DNA of 64,000 nt from assembly GCA_027063065.1 (NCBI GenBank), contig JAMOSO010000070.1, positions 1 to 64,000 of the forward strand. Direction: 5' to 3'. Both the position numbers and the translations under genes were made by a program. The DNA is from Planctomycetota bacterium (GTDB lineage Bacteria; Planctomycetota; JAMOSO01). The notes beneath the pieces were generated by a model. That model saw only the letters and a list, made by a program, of their open reading frames with translations. It made no database searches and had not been told where the DNA came from. Positions 8,978 through 19,109 of the stretch are shown here, in pieces (the stretch's first letter is position 1; each line of letters begins with the position of its first letter).

Positions 8978-9766
8978 CTAGCTCTTCAATGCTTTTTTTA
9001 TCATACTGGCGGCGGCTACCATACCAAAAGTGGCTGTAATATGGGTAATAGCACCATAACCGGCACTACAGTCCAAACGCAGTGAATCCCCACTGTCCAT
9101 TTTAGGTTTGCTAGAGCACACTGAACCATCTTTGGCAGGATAGACCAACTCTTCAGGAGAAAAAACAACTTCAATTCTAAATCTACGCTTGGGATTGCGA
9201 GAAAAATTATATTTTTGACGCAAGCGTTTTCTGACCTGTGATAAAAGTGGATCTTTATATGTTTTTAATAAATCACAAGTTTGAATTTTTGTTGGATCTG
9301 TTTTACCGCCAGCCCCACCTACGCTTACCAAGGGTATTTTAGCTCTTAAACATCTGTATAGTAATTCACATTTAGAATTTAAACTATCAATGGCATCAAT
9401 AACGCCATCAAATTTATTTTTTAAAATTTCTTCTGCACTACTATTTGTAAAAAAATCTTCAATTGCATTTACTTGACACTCTGGATTAATGGACTTTATT
9501 CTTTGCATCATAGTTAAAACTTTAGATTTGCCCAACGTTTCGATTGTGGTATGGATTTGCCGATTTGTATTAGTTATACAAATTTCATCCATATCGATTA
9601 AGGTTATTTCTCCGACACCAGAACGCGCTAAAGCCTCCGCCGACCATGAGCCAACACCACCAATACCGACCACACAAATGTGTGTTTTTCTTAAAGTTTC
9701 TAATGCATCATGGCCATACAAACGAGCCACTCCGCTAAAGCGTAAATAATAAGGGGTTTCTGTCAT
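8978..9766 (-). CDS. tcdA: tRNA threonylcarbamoyladenosine dehydratase (ThiF/E1-like)
   Basis: A 262-residue E1-like ATP-dependent enzyme of the TcdA/CsdL family, which cyclises t6A to ct6A at position 37 of ANN-decoding tRNAs. The N-terminal RFSGVARLYG segment is characteristic of TcdA rather than MoeB/ThiF. The adenylate-binding loop GIGGVGS lies at 34-40, with the acidic strand end IDMD at 57-60. No MoeB-type zinc CxxC pairs are visible, which also favours TcdA. It stands between leuB and hisS, matching a general tRNA-function neighbourhood. Confidence 0.85.
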   Translation of the reverse strand: MTETPYYLRFSGVARLYGHDALETLRKTHICVVGIGGVGSWSAEALARSGVGEITLIDMDEICITNTNRQIHTTIETLGKSKVLTMMQRIKSINPECQVNAIEDFFTNSSAEEILKNKFDGVIDAIDSLNSKCELLYRCLRAKIPLVSVGGAGGKTDPTKIQTCDLLKTYKDPLLSQVRKRLRQKYNFSRNPKRRFRIEVVFSPEELVYPAKDGSVCSSKPKMDSGDSLRLDCSAGYGAITHITATFGMVAAASMIKKALKS

Positions 9767-9777
9767 AACATTTTAAT

Positions 9778-9803
9778 ACAGGGGCAAAATTAATTGCCCC
9801 TGT
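9778..9803 (-). terminator. Perfect 10-base-pair hairpin after leuB
   Basis: Arms ACAGGGGCAA (9778-9787) and TTGCCCCTGT (9794-9803) enclose a 6-base loop, 6 bases downstream of the leuB stop. The stem is GC-rich in an AT-rich genome, but the strong T-run lies on the plus-strand side, not the minus-strand side. It is probably an mRNA 3' end or a partial terminator before tcdA. Confidence 0.6.
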
Positions 9804-9809
9804 TAGTTT

Positions 9810-10901
9810 TTAAGACGCTAAAATATTCTCAATGACTTTATCACTAAACTCTGATGTGCCGATATTTTTCATTCCTGGACGAGTTAAATCACAAGTAGAA
9901 AAACCATCGGTAAAAACTTTTTGCATTGCCGACCATAAAATATCAGCCTCTTTTTTCATATCAAAGCTTTTTTCTAGCATTAATGCAACCGAGCCTATAG
10001 TTGAATACGGATTGGCAATACCTTTTCCTGCAATATCAGGCGCACTGCCATGACTTGGTTCATAATAAGATTTTTCATCGCCTACACAGGCAGAAGGCAT
10101 TAATCCCAAAGACCCTAAGATACCACCTCCTTGATCACTTAAAATATCACCAAACATATTTTCCATTACCATAACGTCAAATTGTCTTGGATTTAAACAT
10201 AAGGCTGTTGCAGCTGCATCTACAATAACATGTTTTACCTCTACTTCTGGGTAATCTTTGGCAACCTCTTCTAGCACTTCATTCCAAAGAACAGACGACA
10301 TTAACACATTTGATTTATGTATATTTGTTAAAACTTTAGTACGCCCCATAGATTCTTTAAATGCAACATGCATAATACGTTTGATTTGGTTTTCTGTGTA
10401 TTCTAATTGTTCATGAACATAGCGATTGCCATCGGCATTAACACCCCTATCTTTTTTACCAAAATATAGCCCACCTACTAATTCACGAATCATCATAATA
10501 TCTAAACCTTCACCGATAATTTCTGGTTTTAATGGTGAAAAGTCAGCCAATGCCTTAGGTAATTTTATAGGCCTAAAATTGGCATAGGTATCATAGCGTC
10601 TACGCAAAGGCAATAATGCTCCACGTTCTGGGCGTTCTTCCACGGGTATTTTTTCTGAATCTTCTTTATTTAAACCGATAGGAGCTTTAATAATAGCATC
10701 GGCCTCATCACAAATCGCTTTTGTTTCTTCTGGGAACGATGCCCCACATTCAAAATAAGCTGATGCACCAAATTTTGCATTGATACATTCAAACTTCATA
10801 TCACTTATTTTTTCTATGGCTTTAATTGCTTTAACAGCTTCAACCATAACTTCTGGGCCAATACCATCACCTTGTAAAAGGGCTATTTTTTTTACAGACA
10901 T
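9810..10901 (-). CDS. leuB: 3-isopropylmalate dehydrogenase (leucine biosynthesis)
   Basis: A 363-residue protein of the isocitrate/isopropylmalate dehydrogenase family. It opens with KIALLQGDGIGPEVM. The substrate-loop region reads LRRRYDTYANFRPIK, and the metal/NAD motif around MENMFGDILSDQGG is intact. The arginine-rich substrate loop and length fit LeuB, which oxidises and decarboxylates 3-isopropylmalate with NAD+. Tartrate or homoisocitrate dehydrogenases are close relatives, and leuA/leuCD are not in the window, so specificity rests on sequence alone. It follows the VWA/FecR gene by 12 bases and ends at a hairpin. Confidence 0.85.
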   Translation of the reverse strand: MSVKKIALLQGDGIGPEVMVEAVKAIKAIEKISDMKFECINAKFGASAYFECGASFPEETKAICDEADAIIKAPIGLNKEDSEKIPVEERPERGALLPLRRRYDTYANFRPIKLPKALADFSPLKPEIIGEGLDIMMIRELVGGLYFGKKDRGVNADGNRYVHEQLEYTENQIKRIMHVAFKESMGRTKVLTNIHKSNVLMSSVLWNEVLEEVAKDYPEVEVKHVIVDAAATALCLNPRQFDVMVMENMFGDILSDQGGGILGSLGLMPSACVGDEKSYYEPSHGSAPDIAGKGIANPYSTIGSVALMLEKSFDMKKEADILWSAMQKVFTDGFSTCDLTRPGMKNIGTSEFSDKVIENILAS

Positions 10902-10913
10902 TGCTTCTCCTAT

Positions 10914-13900
10914 TTAACGCAATCTACGTTTTAAATTATTAAATTTGGCTCTTTCTGGAATCCTCCAAGGATGCAAATGTAATTGTGCATCAGCACCCAA
11001 CTCGATAATACTACGAGCATTAAATCTTACATTATTTCCTGTTGAATTATCAATATAATAACTAAATCCTCTTCCCATATAAATACGCATTATATTATGT
11101 TGTGAATTATCGATAATTAAATCACCTTGCTCAAAAACTATTTGAGCGTTAGTTTGATTAAAACCAATAAAATGTTGAATTAATCCATTGTCTTCTGACA
11201 AACGCAAGGCACCGTGATATACATACAACCCAGATACTAATCTAGCGCCAACTTCCAAATCTATTAATGCACCTACTTCTACCATACTAGATGGACCAAC
11301 AACTAACATAGAACGCCCACTCAATAAGATTCTAACCAAAGAGTTGGCATCGGTTTTAATAATATCTCCAGCTAAAATATCATTGCCAATATGTAATGAT
11401 AACTCTTTTTTGTTTCGAATAATACTTACTTTGCCAATTAAATATTCCACATCTCCCCTAGTTAATACTTTAGCATATGGTTCTTGTGGTATACGCCTTT
11501 GTATCGGACTTTTATTTTGCCATGCCCAATTAGGTGACGGAATGGTTACAGCATCACTTAAAACCTGTTCAGAAATATTTAAATCATTTAATTTAGTATT
11601 AGCTGATTTTAATATTTGTTTTTTAGGTATGGCTTGCCTTTGCAAAAATATACGTTTGTTTACTTGTGGCACTGAAAAGCTTGCCCTACTGGTCAATAAA
11701 GTGCCAAGCGTAGCGCTACTTCTAATTTGAGTATGTTTGTGCTTATCCAATAATTGATGCCTGCGTTGTTTAGCTACTTTAATTTGCTTAAAGGCTATTT
11801 TTCTTTTTTTTATATTAATTGGTAAGTTTAACTGATGATTAGCTATAGTTTTATTATTTACCTGTAATTGTGTATTAAAAGATGAGGATGCCACGATATC
11901 TATATCATGCCGCTTTACTTGAATAGACTTAAAACCATTATTGACTACAGCGTGTGTTTTTTGTTTTTTACGAACAAACTGTTTCATTAAAATATTAACA
12001 GGTCTTTCTTGAGTTTTATGTGATTTTTTATGCGATTTTTTTAAATGATATTTTACTGCAATATCACCATCATAGTCATAAGTAACTAAATCTGTAGTAG
12101 TGATTGTATTAGTCATATTTAAATTTTTAGCAACAAAAGACACACGACTTTTAAAACTATGCCGTTTAAAATTAACCTTACTGGATGATTTATTATTTTT
12201 ATTTATCTTTGCAAAACTTTGCTTGTTTGTTGTGGGTAAAATTATTTTTATTTGCGTAGATGCTTTTGTTAATCTACGCGATGGTTTAGCTTTAGTTTTA
12301 ACTAATTGCATAGTTGATGTCTGTACATTTTTGTAATTAACCAAAGTTGCCTCAGAGATTTTATCAGGTAGATTTTTAGATATTTTATAATCATCTACAA
12401 CATTGTCATAATATTTTTGTTGCCTCTGCAAGCTCAATGCAACTGCGTTATTTTTACTTTTAACTGTATTTTTTGTGTTATGATTTTTGATGTTATCATT
12501 GGGCAATTTAATCAGTATATCACGTTCTTTTATTTGTGTGCGACGTTTATTTTTAAAACTATGTTGTTTAGCTGTCGGTATATTATTAATACTGGGTTTG
12601 ACAAGTTTGACATTTTTTTTATCACTATGGAGTTGTATGTCTTTTTTGACAGGAATAATTAATTTATCCTTCTCAATCTTGTGGTTTGACTTAAATTTAG
12701 TCGGTTTTAATTTATCATCACTTAATAATTGTTGTTCTTGTTTGTTAAGCCCTGCCCCTAACCATTTTTTAATTTTTACTATTTTAACTGCCACTGGAGC
12801 AGATAAAGATTCTGTCTTAATTGTTTTTAAATCTTGCAAAGCTCTAATTAATAATAAAATACATACTAAATGCACAAGTGAGGACACTACAATATATTTT
12901 GTCATACTGCCACGTTCTTGGCGTTTTATCCAGCGTATAAATAAACTAACTATTAAAAGAATTAAAATTAAAAAGATAAAAATTTTAAATAAGCTAATAT
13001 ATAAACCTAAATTATTTGTATAACGCCAGTTGGTAGTAGGTAAAGGTTCTAATAGGATGCTTCTAGTAATTGTTTGACTTAGCCCTGAACCTTCTATAAC
13101 AAAATCAATATTATGCAATCCAAATTTTTGATATTGATTTGCCTCAATAGTAAAAGCAATATTTATATAGTCATCTGCACTTAGTGACCACTCGTTTTGC
13201 ATTGGCTTAATTTTAAATCCGTTATTTTTGGATACTTTAATTCTTATTTTTTGATTTTTTGATAATAAAGAACTAACCATTAAATTTTCGTAGACTAATT
13301 GATTATGGTGTATTTGGATAGGCTTTGTGTATTTTTTAAGATGAAAAGTTTTGCGTTTAGATAAACTGCTAATAAAAAAATCAATTGGTAAATCTAGTTG
13401 ACCATTAGTGGATTTTATACGAAGTTTTGCGTTTAGATCGCCTCCTTCTACACCTCTTGGCAAAGACAAATTTAACACCACATCTGCAGAATAGTTTGGT
13501 TTAATTTTTGTTGGTGCGGCTATTTGTAACCATGATTTTTTAAAGATACTTGTTTTGTCTGGTACAACAATGGCATAAGTCAGTTGTTCAGCATTCTTAA
13601 CATTACTGCTAAGTACAATTTTTTTACTAGCTTTAAAAGGTAATTTATTAATAGTTCCAAAATCAAAACATTTTGGCTTAACTGATAAAGTAGCATCAAA
13701 GCGTTTTGCTTGTATTTTAACTTTGCCAGAATAAATTGGATTCTCTACCTCAATCCATGAAAACAACCATTTAGTATCAAATTTTATAGGTGCTTTTAAT
13801 AAAAATGTTAAATTGGCAATACCATCGACAAAAGTGATTGTTTTATCTCCCACTAAATTAGCCGATTTTATTTCATTGTGTTGCAAATCAACCACTTTAA

Positions 13901-15959
13901 AATATTTTACTTTAGCAGTTATTTTTTTACTGGGTTTAGGATTTAAAACAAGCTTAGTTTCATACCTAAGTATAGCCCCCCTGCCTATGGATTTTATTTC
14001 AATTGGATCATCAACAAATAAAATTTGAGGTTTTACAACTGTTAATTGTACAGGAATAATTGTTGTTGAATAATTAGTGGTTAAAACTAATTTGCCAAAA
14101 TAACTTTTTGCTACAGCTGTTTTTTTTGGTGTTATGCTCAATTGTACCGATGCCTGCTTTTTAACAATAATATTTTTAGGTAAATGATATGTATACTTAA
14201 AGTTTTCGAAACCTTCTAATTTTAAATTTACCTTTAAACTATGCCCACTGCGAACGGCTAAATCAAAATTTTTAGTGTATTTTTGCCCTGCCAATACAAC
14301 ACCTAAATCTAAAACTGTTTGCGATATTTTTAACCCATCGAATGGCTTACTAGAAACCGAAAAGCTGTATTCACTATACCTAGTAAATTTTTCACCGGAG
14401 AGTGTATTACCTGATGCATAAATTATAACATTATATACGCCTGTTTTATAAGCGAGATTATAATAATTAGAAAACACACCATCATTGATTTGGCTGTCAT
14501 TATGATTACCATCGTCCAATAAATGTAGTTTAGTCACTGTTTTATCAGGCGCTACAATTTTTGCTAATATTTTAACATTTTTTAATACTTTGCCAGACTG
14601 CGACAGAGAACAAGATATATCGACTGGTTCTCCTAATAGGTATGAACCTCTATAAAAAAAAGGTTCTATAAATAAAGGTGAGTCGCCCTCTATTCTCAGT
14701 GAATAATTAACCGATTTATTGTAATGTTTATTTTTTTGCTCAGTTTTATTGCTAATAAATGCAGTCCAATTACCAATATTTGGTTTAATAAAATGATATA
14801 CACCATACCTATCGCCACTGCTATAATTTAATAAATTAACTTTTTTATTATTTGGTGATTTCAAAATAAAATCTAAATTATCACCAGATATATTTGCAGA
14901 AAATTCTACTTCTTTTAAAGTGGAATCAACAACAATGTTTTGTCGTATTCTAGTACCATTACCAATTTTACCACTGCTAGAATGCACTACCGCTCTTTTT
15001 TGTATGGACGTTGCTATGCGTTGATAAATATCATATAAATCTTTTTGTGTTGGTGCTTCAAAATATTTTCCACCTGTTTCATTAGCTATTTTAGTTAATA
15101 AAGCTGCATCGGCCATATTAGATAAACCAATTGTGTAAATTATGATATTGTTAAACTTATATCTGCGATATGAATCTTTAAATGTACCAACTTCATTTTT
15201 TCCATCACTTAATAAAATTGCAATTTTGCGTTGGTAATGTGATTTCTCAAATAAGTTAAATGCTCTGTCTAAACCGGCATCAATATCAGTTCGACCGCGT
15301 GCGCCTAAAGAATCAATGGCCTTGTGCAGTTTTTTAGTTCGTAAACTTGGAGTTAATTCTGCAAGAGCCCTAGCTTTGCTACTAAATTTAACAATACCTA
15401 TTTCTGCAATACTGCCACCACGCCGTGCGGAACGTGCAGCTTGATCAACAAAACTTTTAGCAGCACTAACTCGTAAGCGTTGTGGATCTGTTTGGCGCAT
15501 CGAATACGAAGAATCAACTATTAAAACAACAGATGTCCTTTCGTCAGCAAATTTTATTACTTTTGGATAAAATTGCTGATAATGTTTATTTCCTTTAGCA
15601 ATAACCACCGCTAAATTAGCATATCTACCTATGTTTGCAGGTAACTGTCGTACATCAATATAGTAATCATCGCGCAGATATTTAATAAAAATACCTTTAC
15701 ATAAATACTGCTTAATATTTTTTGAAGATAAATCCAAACCGCTAGGTAACACATAAAGAGATAAAGTATTTTTTGTAATCTCTAATGGCATTGCCATCTT
15801 ATCAGGGATTTTTAATCTAAGACTAATATTTCTTGGATTATACGCAGAGCCAGCATCGCGAGATAAAACATCAACCTTAAATGGCAAGCTAGAAGCGTGT
15901 AAATCTACACTACCTAAACCACACCAAAATAAAAATAAATATAAAAAGTATTTATACAT
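10914..15959 (-). CDS. Giant VWA-domain membrane protein with TolA/TonB-like helix and C-terminal FecR-like domain
   Basis: A 1,681-residue exported protein. Domains in order: a signal peptide (about 1-23); a von Willebrand factor A domain (about 140-320) with the MIDAS metal motif DSSYS at 149-153 and SDG at 251-253; several beta-sandwich-like modules to about residue 970; a transmembrane helix (about 985-1009); a short basic loop (RWIKRQERG); and a second helix (about 1021-1040) with the S-x3-H pattern (S1026, H1030) found in TolA and TonB helices. A long Lys/Asn/Gln-rich low-complexity linker (about 1060-1490) follows, then a FecR-like domain (about 1500-1600) with a C-terminal extension. 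The predicted topology puts the VWA part and the linker/FecR part both in the periplasm. It begins 6 bases after the TPR gene, so the two are one unit. I know no family with this domain order; the function is unknown. Confidence 0.8.
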   Translation of the reverse strand: MYKYFLYLFLFWCGLGSVDLHASSLPFKVDVLSRDAGSAYNPRNISLRLKIPDKMAMPLEITKNTLSLYVLPSGLDLSSKNIKQYLCKGIFIKYLRDDYYIDVRQLPANIGRYANLAVVIAKGNKHYQQFYPKVIKFADERTSVVLIVDSSYSMRQTDPQRLRVSAAKSFVDQAARSARRGGSIAEIGIVKFSSKARALAELTPSLRTKKLHKAIDSLGARGRTDIDAGLDRAFNLFEKSHYQRKIAILLSDGKNEVGTFKDSYRRYKFNNIIIYTIGLSNMADAALLTKIANETGGKYFEAPTQKDLYDIYQRIATSIQKRAVVHSSSGKIGNGTRIRQNIVVDSTLKEVEFSANISGDNLDFILKSPNNKKVNLLNYSSGDRYGVYHFIKPNIGNWTAFISNKTEQKNKHYNKSVNYSLRIEGDSPLFIEPFFYRGSYLLGEPVDISCSLSQSGKVLKNVKILAKIVAPDKTVTKLHLLDDGNHNDSQINDGVFSNYYNLAYKTGVYNVIIYASGNTLSGEKFTRYSEYSFSVSSKPFDGLKISQTVLDLGVVLAGQKYTKNFDLAVRSGHSLKVNLKLEGFENFKYTYHLPKNIIVKKQASVQLSITPKKTAVAKSYFGKLVLTTNYSTTIIPVQLTVVKPQILFVDDPIEIKSIGRGAILRYETKLVLNPKPSKKITAKVKYFKVVDLQHNEIKSANLVGDKTITFVDGIANLTFLLKAPIKFDTKWLFSWIEVENPIYSGKVKIQAKRFDATLSVKPKCFDFGTINKLPFKASKKIVLSSNVKNAEQLTYAIVVPDKTSIFKKSWLQIAAPTKIKPNYSADVVLNLSLPRGVEGGDLNAKLRIKSTNGQLDLPIDFFISSLSKRKTFHLKKYTKPIQIHHNQLVYENLMVSSLLSKNQKIRIKVSKNNGFKIKPMQNEWSLSADDYINIAFTIEANQYQKFGLHNIDFVIEGSGLSQTITRSILLEPLPTTNWRYTNNLGLYISLFKIFIFLILILLIVSLFIRWIKRQERGSMTKYIVVSSLVHLVCILLLIRALQDLKTIKTESLSAPVAVKIVKIKKWLGAGLNKQEQQLLSDDKLKPTKFKSNHKIEKDKLIIPVKKDIQLHSDKKNVKLVKPSINNIPTAKQHSFKNKRRTQIKERDILIKLPNDNIKNHNTKNTVKSKNNAVALSLQRQQKYYDNVVDDYKISKNLPDKISEATLVNYKNVQTSTMQLVKTKAKPSRRLTKASTQIKIILPTTNKQSFAKINKNNKSSSKVNFKRHSFKSRVSFVAKNLNMTNTITTTDLVTYDYDGDIAVKYHLKKSHKKSHKTQERPVNILMKQFVRKKQKTHAVVNNGFKSIQVKRHDIDIVASSSFNTQLQVNNKTIANHQLNLPINIKKRKIAFKQIKVAKQRRHQLLDKHKHTQIRSSATLGTLLTSRASFSVPQVNKRIFLQRQAIPKKQILKSANTKLNDLNISEQVLSDAVTIPSPNWAWQNKSPIQRRIPQEPYAKVLTRGDVEYLIGKVSIIRNKKELSLHIGNDILAGDIIKTDANSLVRILLSGRSMLVVGPSSMVEVGALIDLEVGARLVSGLYVYHGALRLSEDNGLIQHFIGFNQTNAQIVFEQGDLIIDNSQHNIMRIYMGRGFSYYIDNSTGNNVRFNARSIIELGADAQLHLHPWRIPERAKFNNLKRRLR

Positions 15960-15965
15960 TGAGCT

Positions 15966-18900
15966 TTAAATGCCCATTAATTTTTTAATTTCTTTTAGAC
16001 GCTTACCATTTGGATAACTATGTATATATTCATTAGAATATTTTTTAACTTTTGACACATTGCCGATAAGAGAATTACAAAAGACCAATTGATATAATGC
16101 ATCCTCTTGCCATTGTTTAAATCCATAATTAATGTTTACTTTTAAAAATGAGACAATGGCTTTATCGTATTGTTTTAGAGATTTAAAACACATACCTATA
16201 CCATATTCACTGCCTGCTGCTATTTCGCCAGTATTGCCATCAATGGCCTTAACATATATTTTAATAGCATCTTTATAAGCTCCTGATGCCCTTAAACTTT
16301 CAGCGTATCCAAAGAAAATTTTGCCACGTTCACGCGTATCACTGCTGTTTTTAGATAAACTTTTATATAACTTGATGGCCTTTCGATGACTATTTTGTAA
16401 TCGATATATATCAGCTTCGCCAATTAAGCATTTACGTTTAAAAGCATTATTTTGTTTTACATTTCTAGCTGATTTATAATATTTTAAAGCTAAAGATAAA
16501 TTGTTATCACGATATAAATTGCCTAAACGATAATATGATTCTAAAACTAAAGATGAATTAGGATATTTTTCAACTAGTTTGATAAAGTTTTTTATAGCTT
16601 TTGACTTATGTTTTAATTCTAGTTGAGCGGTGGCTATTTTATATAATGCTTTATCATGCAATCCACAATCAGGCAAATTAATAACATTTTGATAAAAACT
16701 TAATGCTTTTTCGTATTCATTATTATAAAAATGTAACTCGCCTAATTTCATGGCCACTTCTGGGGCAAATTCATGTTGTGGATATTGTTTTAAAAATTGT
16801 AAAAATATATGCAATGATTCATCTTTATCGCCCAATGCTTCTTTAGCCCAAGCGTAATCATATAATGCTAAAGGTTTATATGTTTGATTAGCAGATAACA
16901 TATAACGTTGTGCCTCTTCGCTACATAAACGATATTGCTTAGATTTATAATATGCACCAACGATACGATAACCAGCCTCATCAACAAACTTGCTATTGTA
17001 TTTAACTACTTTCTTATAATTTTCAATAGCATCATTATATTTATTTAGTTTTTCAAAGCTCCTACCACTAAAATAATAAGCATCTACAACCATATCTTTA
17101 TTATTGGTTAATGACATTAATTCCTTAAAGTTTTCTATTGCCTGGGTGTAATTTTTTATTTGATAATACGATATAGCCTCGCCACGTTTTGCTTGAGCAA
17201 TTAAGCGACCTTTAGGGTATTGAGCTTGGTATTTTTTAAAACTTAATAAGGCTTGTTCACAATTATTACTACCTAATTGAGCTTCCGCTAAAAATATAAT
17301 AGCTTGCTGTTTTATATTTGGTTGCGGATTTAGTTTAATAGATTTATTTAAACTAATTTGAGCATTATCATATTTTTTTAATTCTATTTCTGCCAAACCT
17401 TTATACATTAATCCCCTAGCTAAAAAATTTGATTTTTTAAATTTATTTAATTTTGTAAAGGTAGTTAGCACTTGATTAAAGTTACCGTGTTCATAGCTCA
17501 TTTTCATAAATATAAATAAAGCTTCATCACCTAACTTTGTGTTTTTTAATGAGAATAATATCTTTTTAGATTTTTGAACTTCACCAGCATTGTAATATGC
17601 AATGCCGTTACGCAAATAAGCATCGTTAATACGATTATCCTTTGGATATTTTTTTATAAAATCATCATATACAAGGGCAGATTGTTTAAACTTTTTTAAT
17701 TCAAATAAAAATTTGGCTTTGGCAAATTCAACTGTGGAAGTTATGGGACTATTACTAAAATTTTTAAAAAATTCATCTATAAAAATTAAGCCTTTTTGCC
17801 AATCTTTTGCTGTATCAGCAGCTAAAATTTTTAAATAACTGCCATCGTCAGCTAGTTCATGGGATTTATTTGCTTTTAATAATTTATCTATATGTTTATA
17901 TACATCAGCATAAAGTTTTTTTTCTAATAATAAGTTGGCAATATCATATTGTAATCTTATATATAAATCCTTATCTATAAGCTTTTCTTTTAACGCTTGC
18001 TGAAAAGCTATTAACGCCACATCTTTTTGTCCTAATTTATTTAAAACTAAACCACGCTGATAATTAATTTTAGCTATGGATACTTTGCCGGGAGATTTGA
18101 CTAATTGATTTAAAATATTTAATGACTTTTCATAAGATTTATTTAAATATAACATATATGCTTCTAAAAATTGTGCCTCGGATACTAATGGATGTTTAGA
18201 AAAATCCTTAGCCATTAATGCAAACTCGTCCGCTGCTTGGACAAAATGCTTTTGCGAATGCAAAACCCATCCAGCTGCATATATGGCCTTAGCGCCTAAG
18301 TCACCACCAGCACGGGCGCATTTGCGATATTGTAAAATTGCTTCAGTAGGTTTACCTGCTATAAAATATTGCTCACCTGCCAAAAATAAAGCCTCTTGAG
18401 CTAAATCATTATTTGCATACTTATTTGCCAATTTAGCAAAATCTTCCGCCGCTTTATTATGTATTTTCGCATCTATATATGCCCAACCTCTACCGTATAA
18501 TGCGTTTGGTTGAAAATCACTTTTTGGAAATTTCTTTAAAAATTCTGAGTATTTTTTTATAGATTGACTTAACTGTCCCTGTTGATACAGAGCTTCTGCT
18601 TGCCAATATAATGCTGCATCAGCTAAGTAAGATTCAGGATAACGTTTTGTAAAAGTATTAAAACTAGCATAGGCTTTTTTGTAATTCTCAACATTAAAAT
18701 AAGCTCGTCCTAATTTGTATAAACCTTCAGCATAGTAGGTATTAGTTTTATAATCTTTAACAAAACTTTCTAAGATTGGAATGGCCTTATTAAAATCATT
18801 AGTTCTAAAATAGCTCATCCCTAAAAAAAACAAAATTTCTCCCATACGTGGATGATTTGGATTGTTTTTTTTGATTTTAGTAAATTCTTCACCGGCTAAA

Positions 18901-19025
18901 CGATATTCTTTTTTGCCAAATAAACCTATTGCAAAACTAATGTCGCTATCATTTGCAAATGCAACGGTAGAGTACAAAACAGATATAATTATATATAAAA
19001 TGATATTTAATCGTAAAACACGCAT
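15966..19025 (-). CDS. Exported TPR-repeat protein (1,019 residues)
   Basis: A signal peptide (about 1-25, ending FAN) is followed by TPR-type helical repeats covering almost the whole chain. Repeats such as AEGLYKLGRAYFNVENYKKA and ALYWQAEALYQQGQL recur roughly every 35 residues. The first part resembles the outer-membrane-lipoprotein and YbgF/CpoB style of TPR (FAKIKK..P, VKDYKTNTYY..). There is no lipobox and no other domain, so it is expected in the periplasm as a protein-binding scaffold. Six bases separate it from the VWA/FecR gene, which strongly suggests that the two products work together. The 84-base gap upstream holds no clear promoter. The binding partner is unknown. Confidence 0.8.
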   Translation of the reverse strand: MRVLRLNIILYIIISVLYSTVAFANDSDISFAIGLFGKKEYRLAGEEFTKIKKNNPNHPRMGEILFFLGMSYFRTNDFNKAIPILESFVKDYKTNTYYAEGLYKLGRAYFNVENYKKAYASFNTFTKRYPESYLADAALYWQAEALYQQGQLSQSIKKYSEFLKKFPKSDFQPNALYGRGWAYIDAKIHNKAAEDFAKLANKYANNDLAQEALFLAGEQYFIAGKPTEAILQYRKCARAGGDLGAKAIYAAGWVLHSQKHFVQAADEFALMAKDFSKHPLVSEAQFLEAYMLYLNKSYEKSLNILNQLVKSPGKVSIAKINYQRGLVLNKLGQKDVALIAFQQALKEKLIDKDLYIRLQYDIANLLLEKKLYADVYKHIDKLLKANKSHELADDGSYLKILAADTAKDWQKGLIFIDEFFKNFSNSPITSTVEFAKAKFLFELKKFKQSALVYDDFIKKYPKDNRINDAYLRNGIAYYNAGEVQKSKKILFSLKNTKLGDEALFIFMKMSYEHGNFNQVLTTFTKLNKFKKSNFLARGLMYKGLAEIELKKYDNAQISLNKSIKLNPQPNIKQQAIIFLAEAQLGSNNCEQALLSFKKYQAQYPKGRLIAQAKRGEAISYYQIKNYTQAIENFKELMSLTNNKDMVVDAYYFSGRSFEKLNKYNDAIENYKKVVKYNSKFVDEAGYRIVGAYYKSKQYRLCSEEAQRYMLSANQTYKPLALYDYAWAKEALGDKDESLHIFLQFLKQYPQHEFAPEVAMKLGELHFYNNEYEKALSFYQNVINLPDCGLHDKALYKIATAQLELKHKSKAIKNFIKLVEKYPNSSLVLESYYRLGNLYRDNNLSLALKYYKSARNVKQNNAFKRKCLIGEADIYRLQNSHRKAIKLYKSLSKNSSDTRERGKIFFGYAESLRASGAYKDAIKIYVKAIDGNTGEIAAGSEYGIGMCFKSLKQYDKAIVSFLKVNINYGFKQWQEDALYQLVFCNSLIGNVSKVKKYSNEYIHSYPNGKRLKEIKKLMGI

Positions 19026-19109
19026 ACCTTCTCCAAGTTAATTTTAAGCTATAATAAAGCCTTATATTGTACTAACTTAGATATGATAGACAAGTTAAAC
19101 AAAACGTGT

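Noticed and set aside
12487-13023. 178-codon plus-strand frame inside the VWA/FecR gene
   Set aside because: Shadow of a low-complexity Lys/Asn-rich coding region; it has no ribosome site and no known domain.
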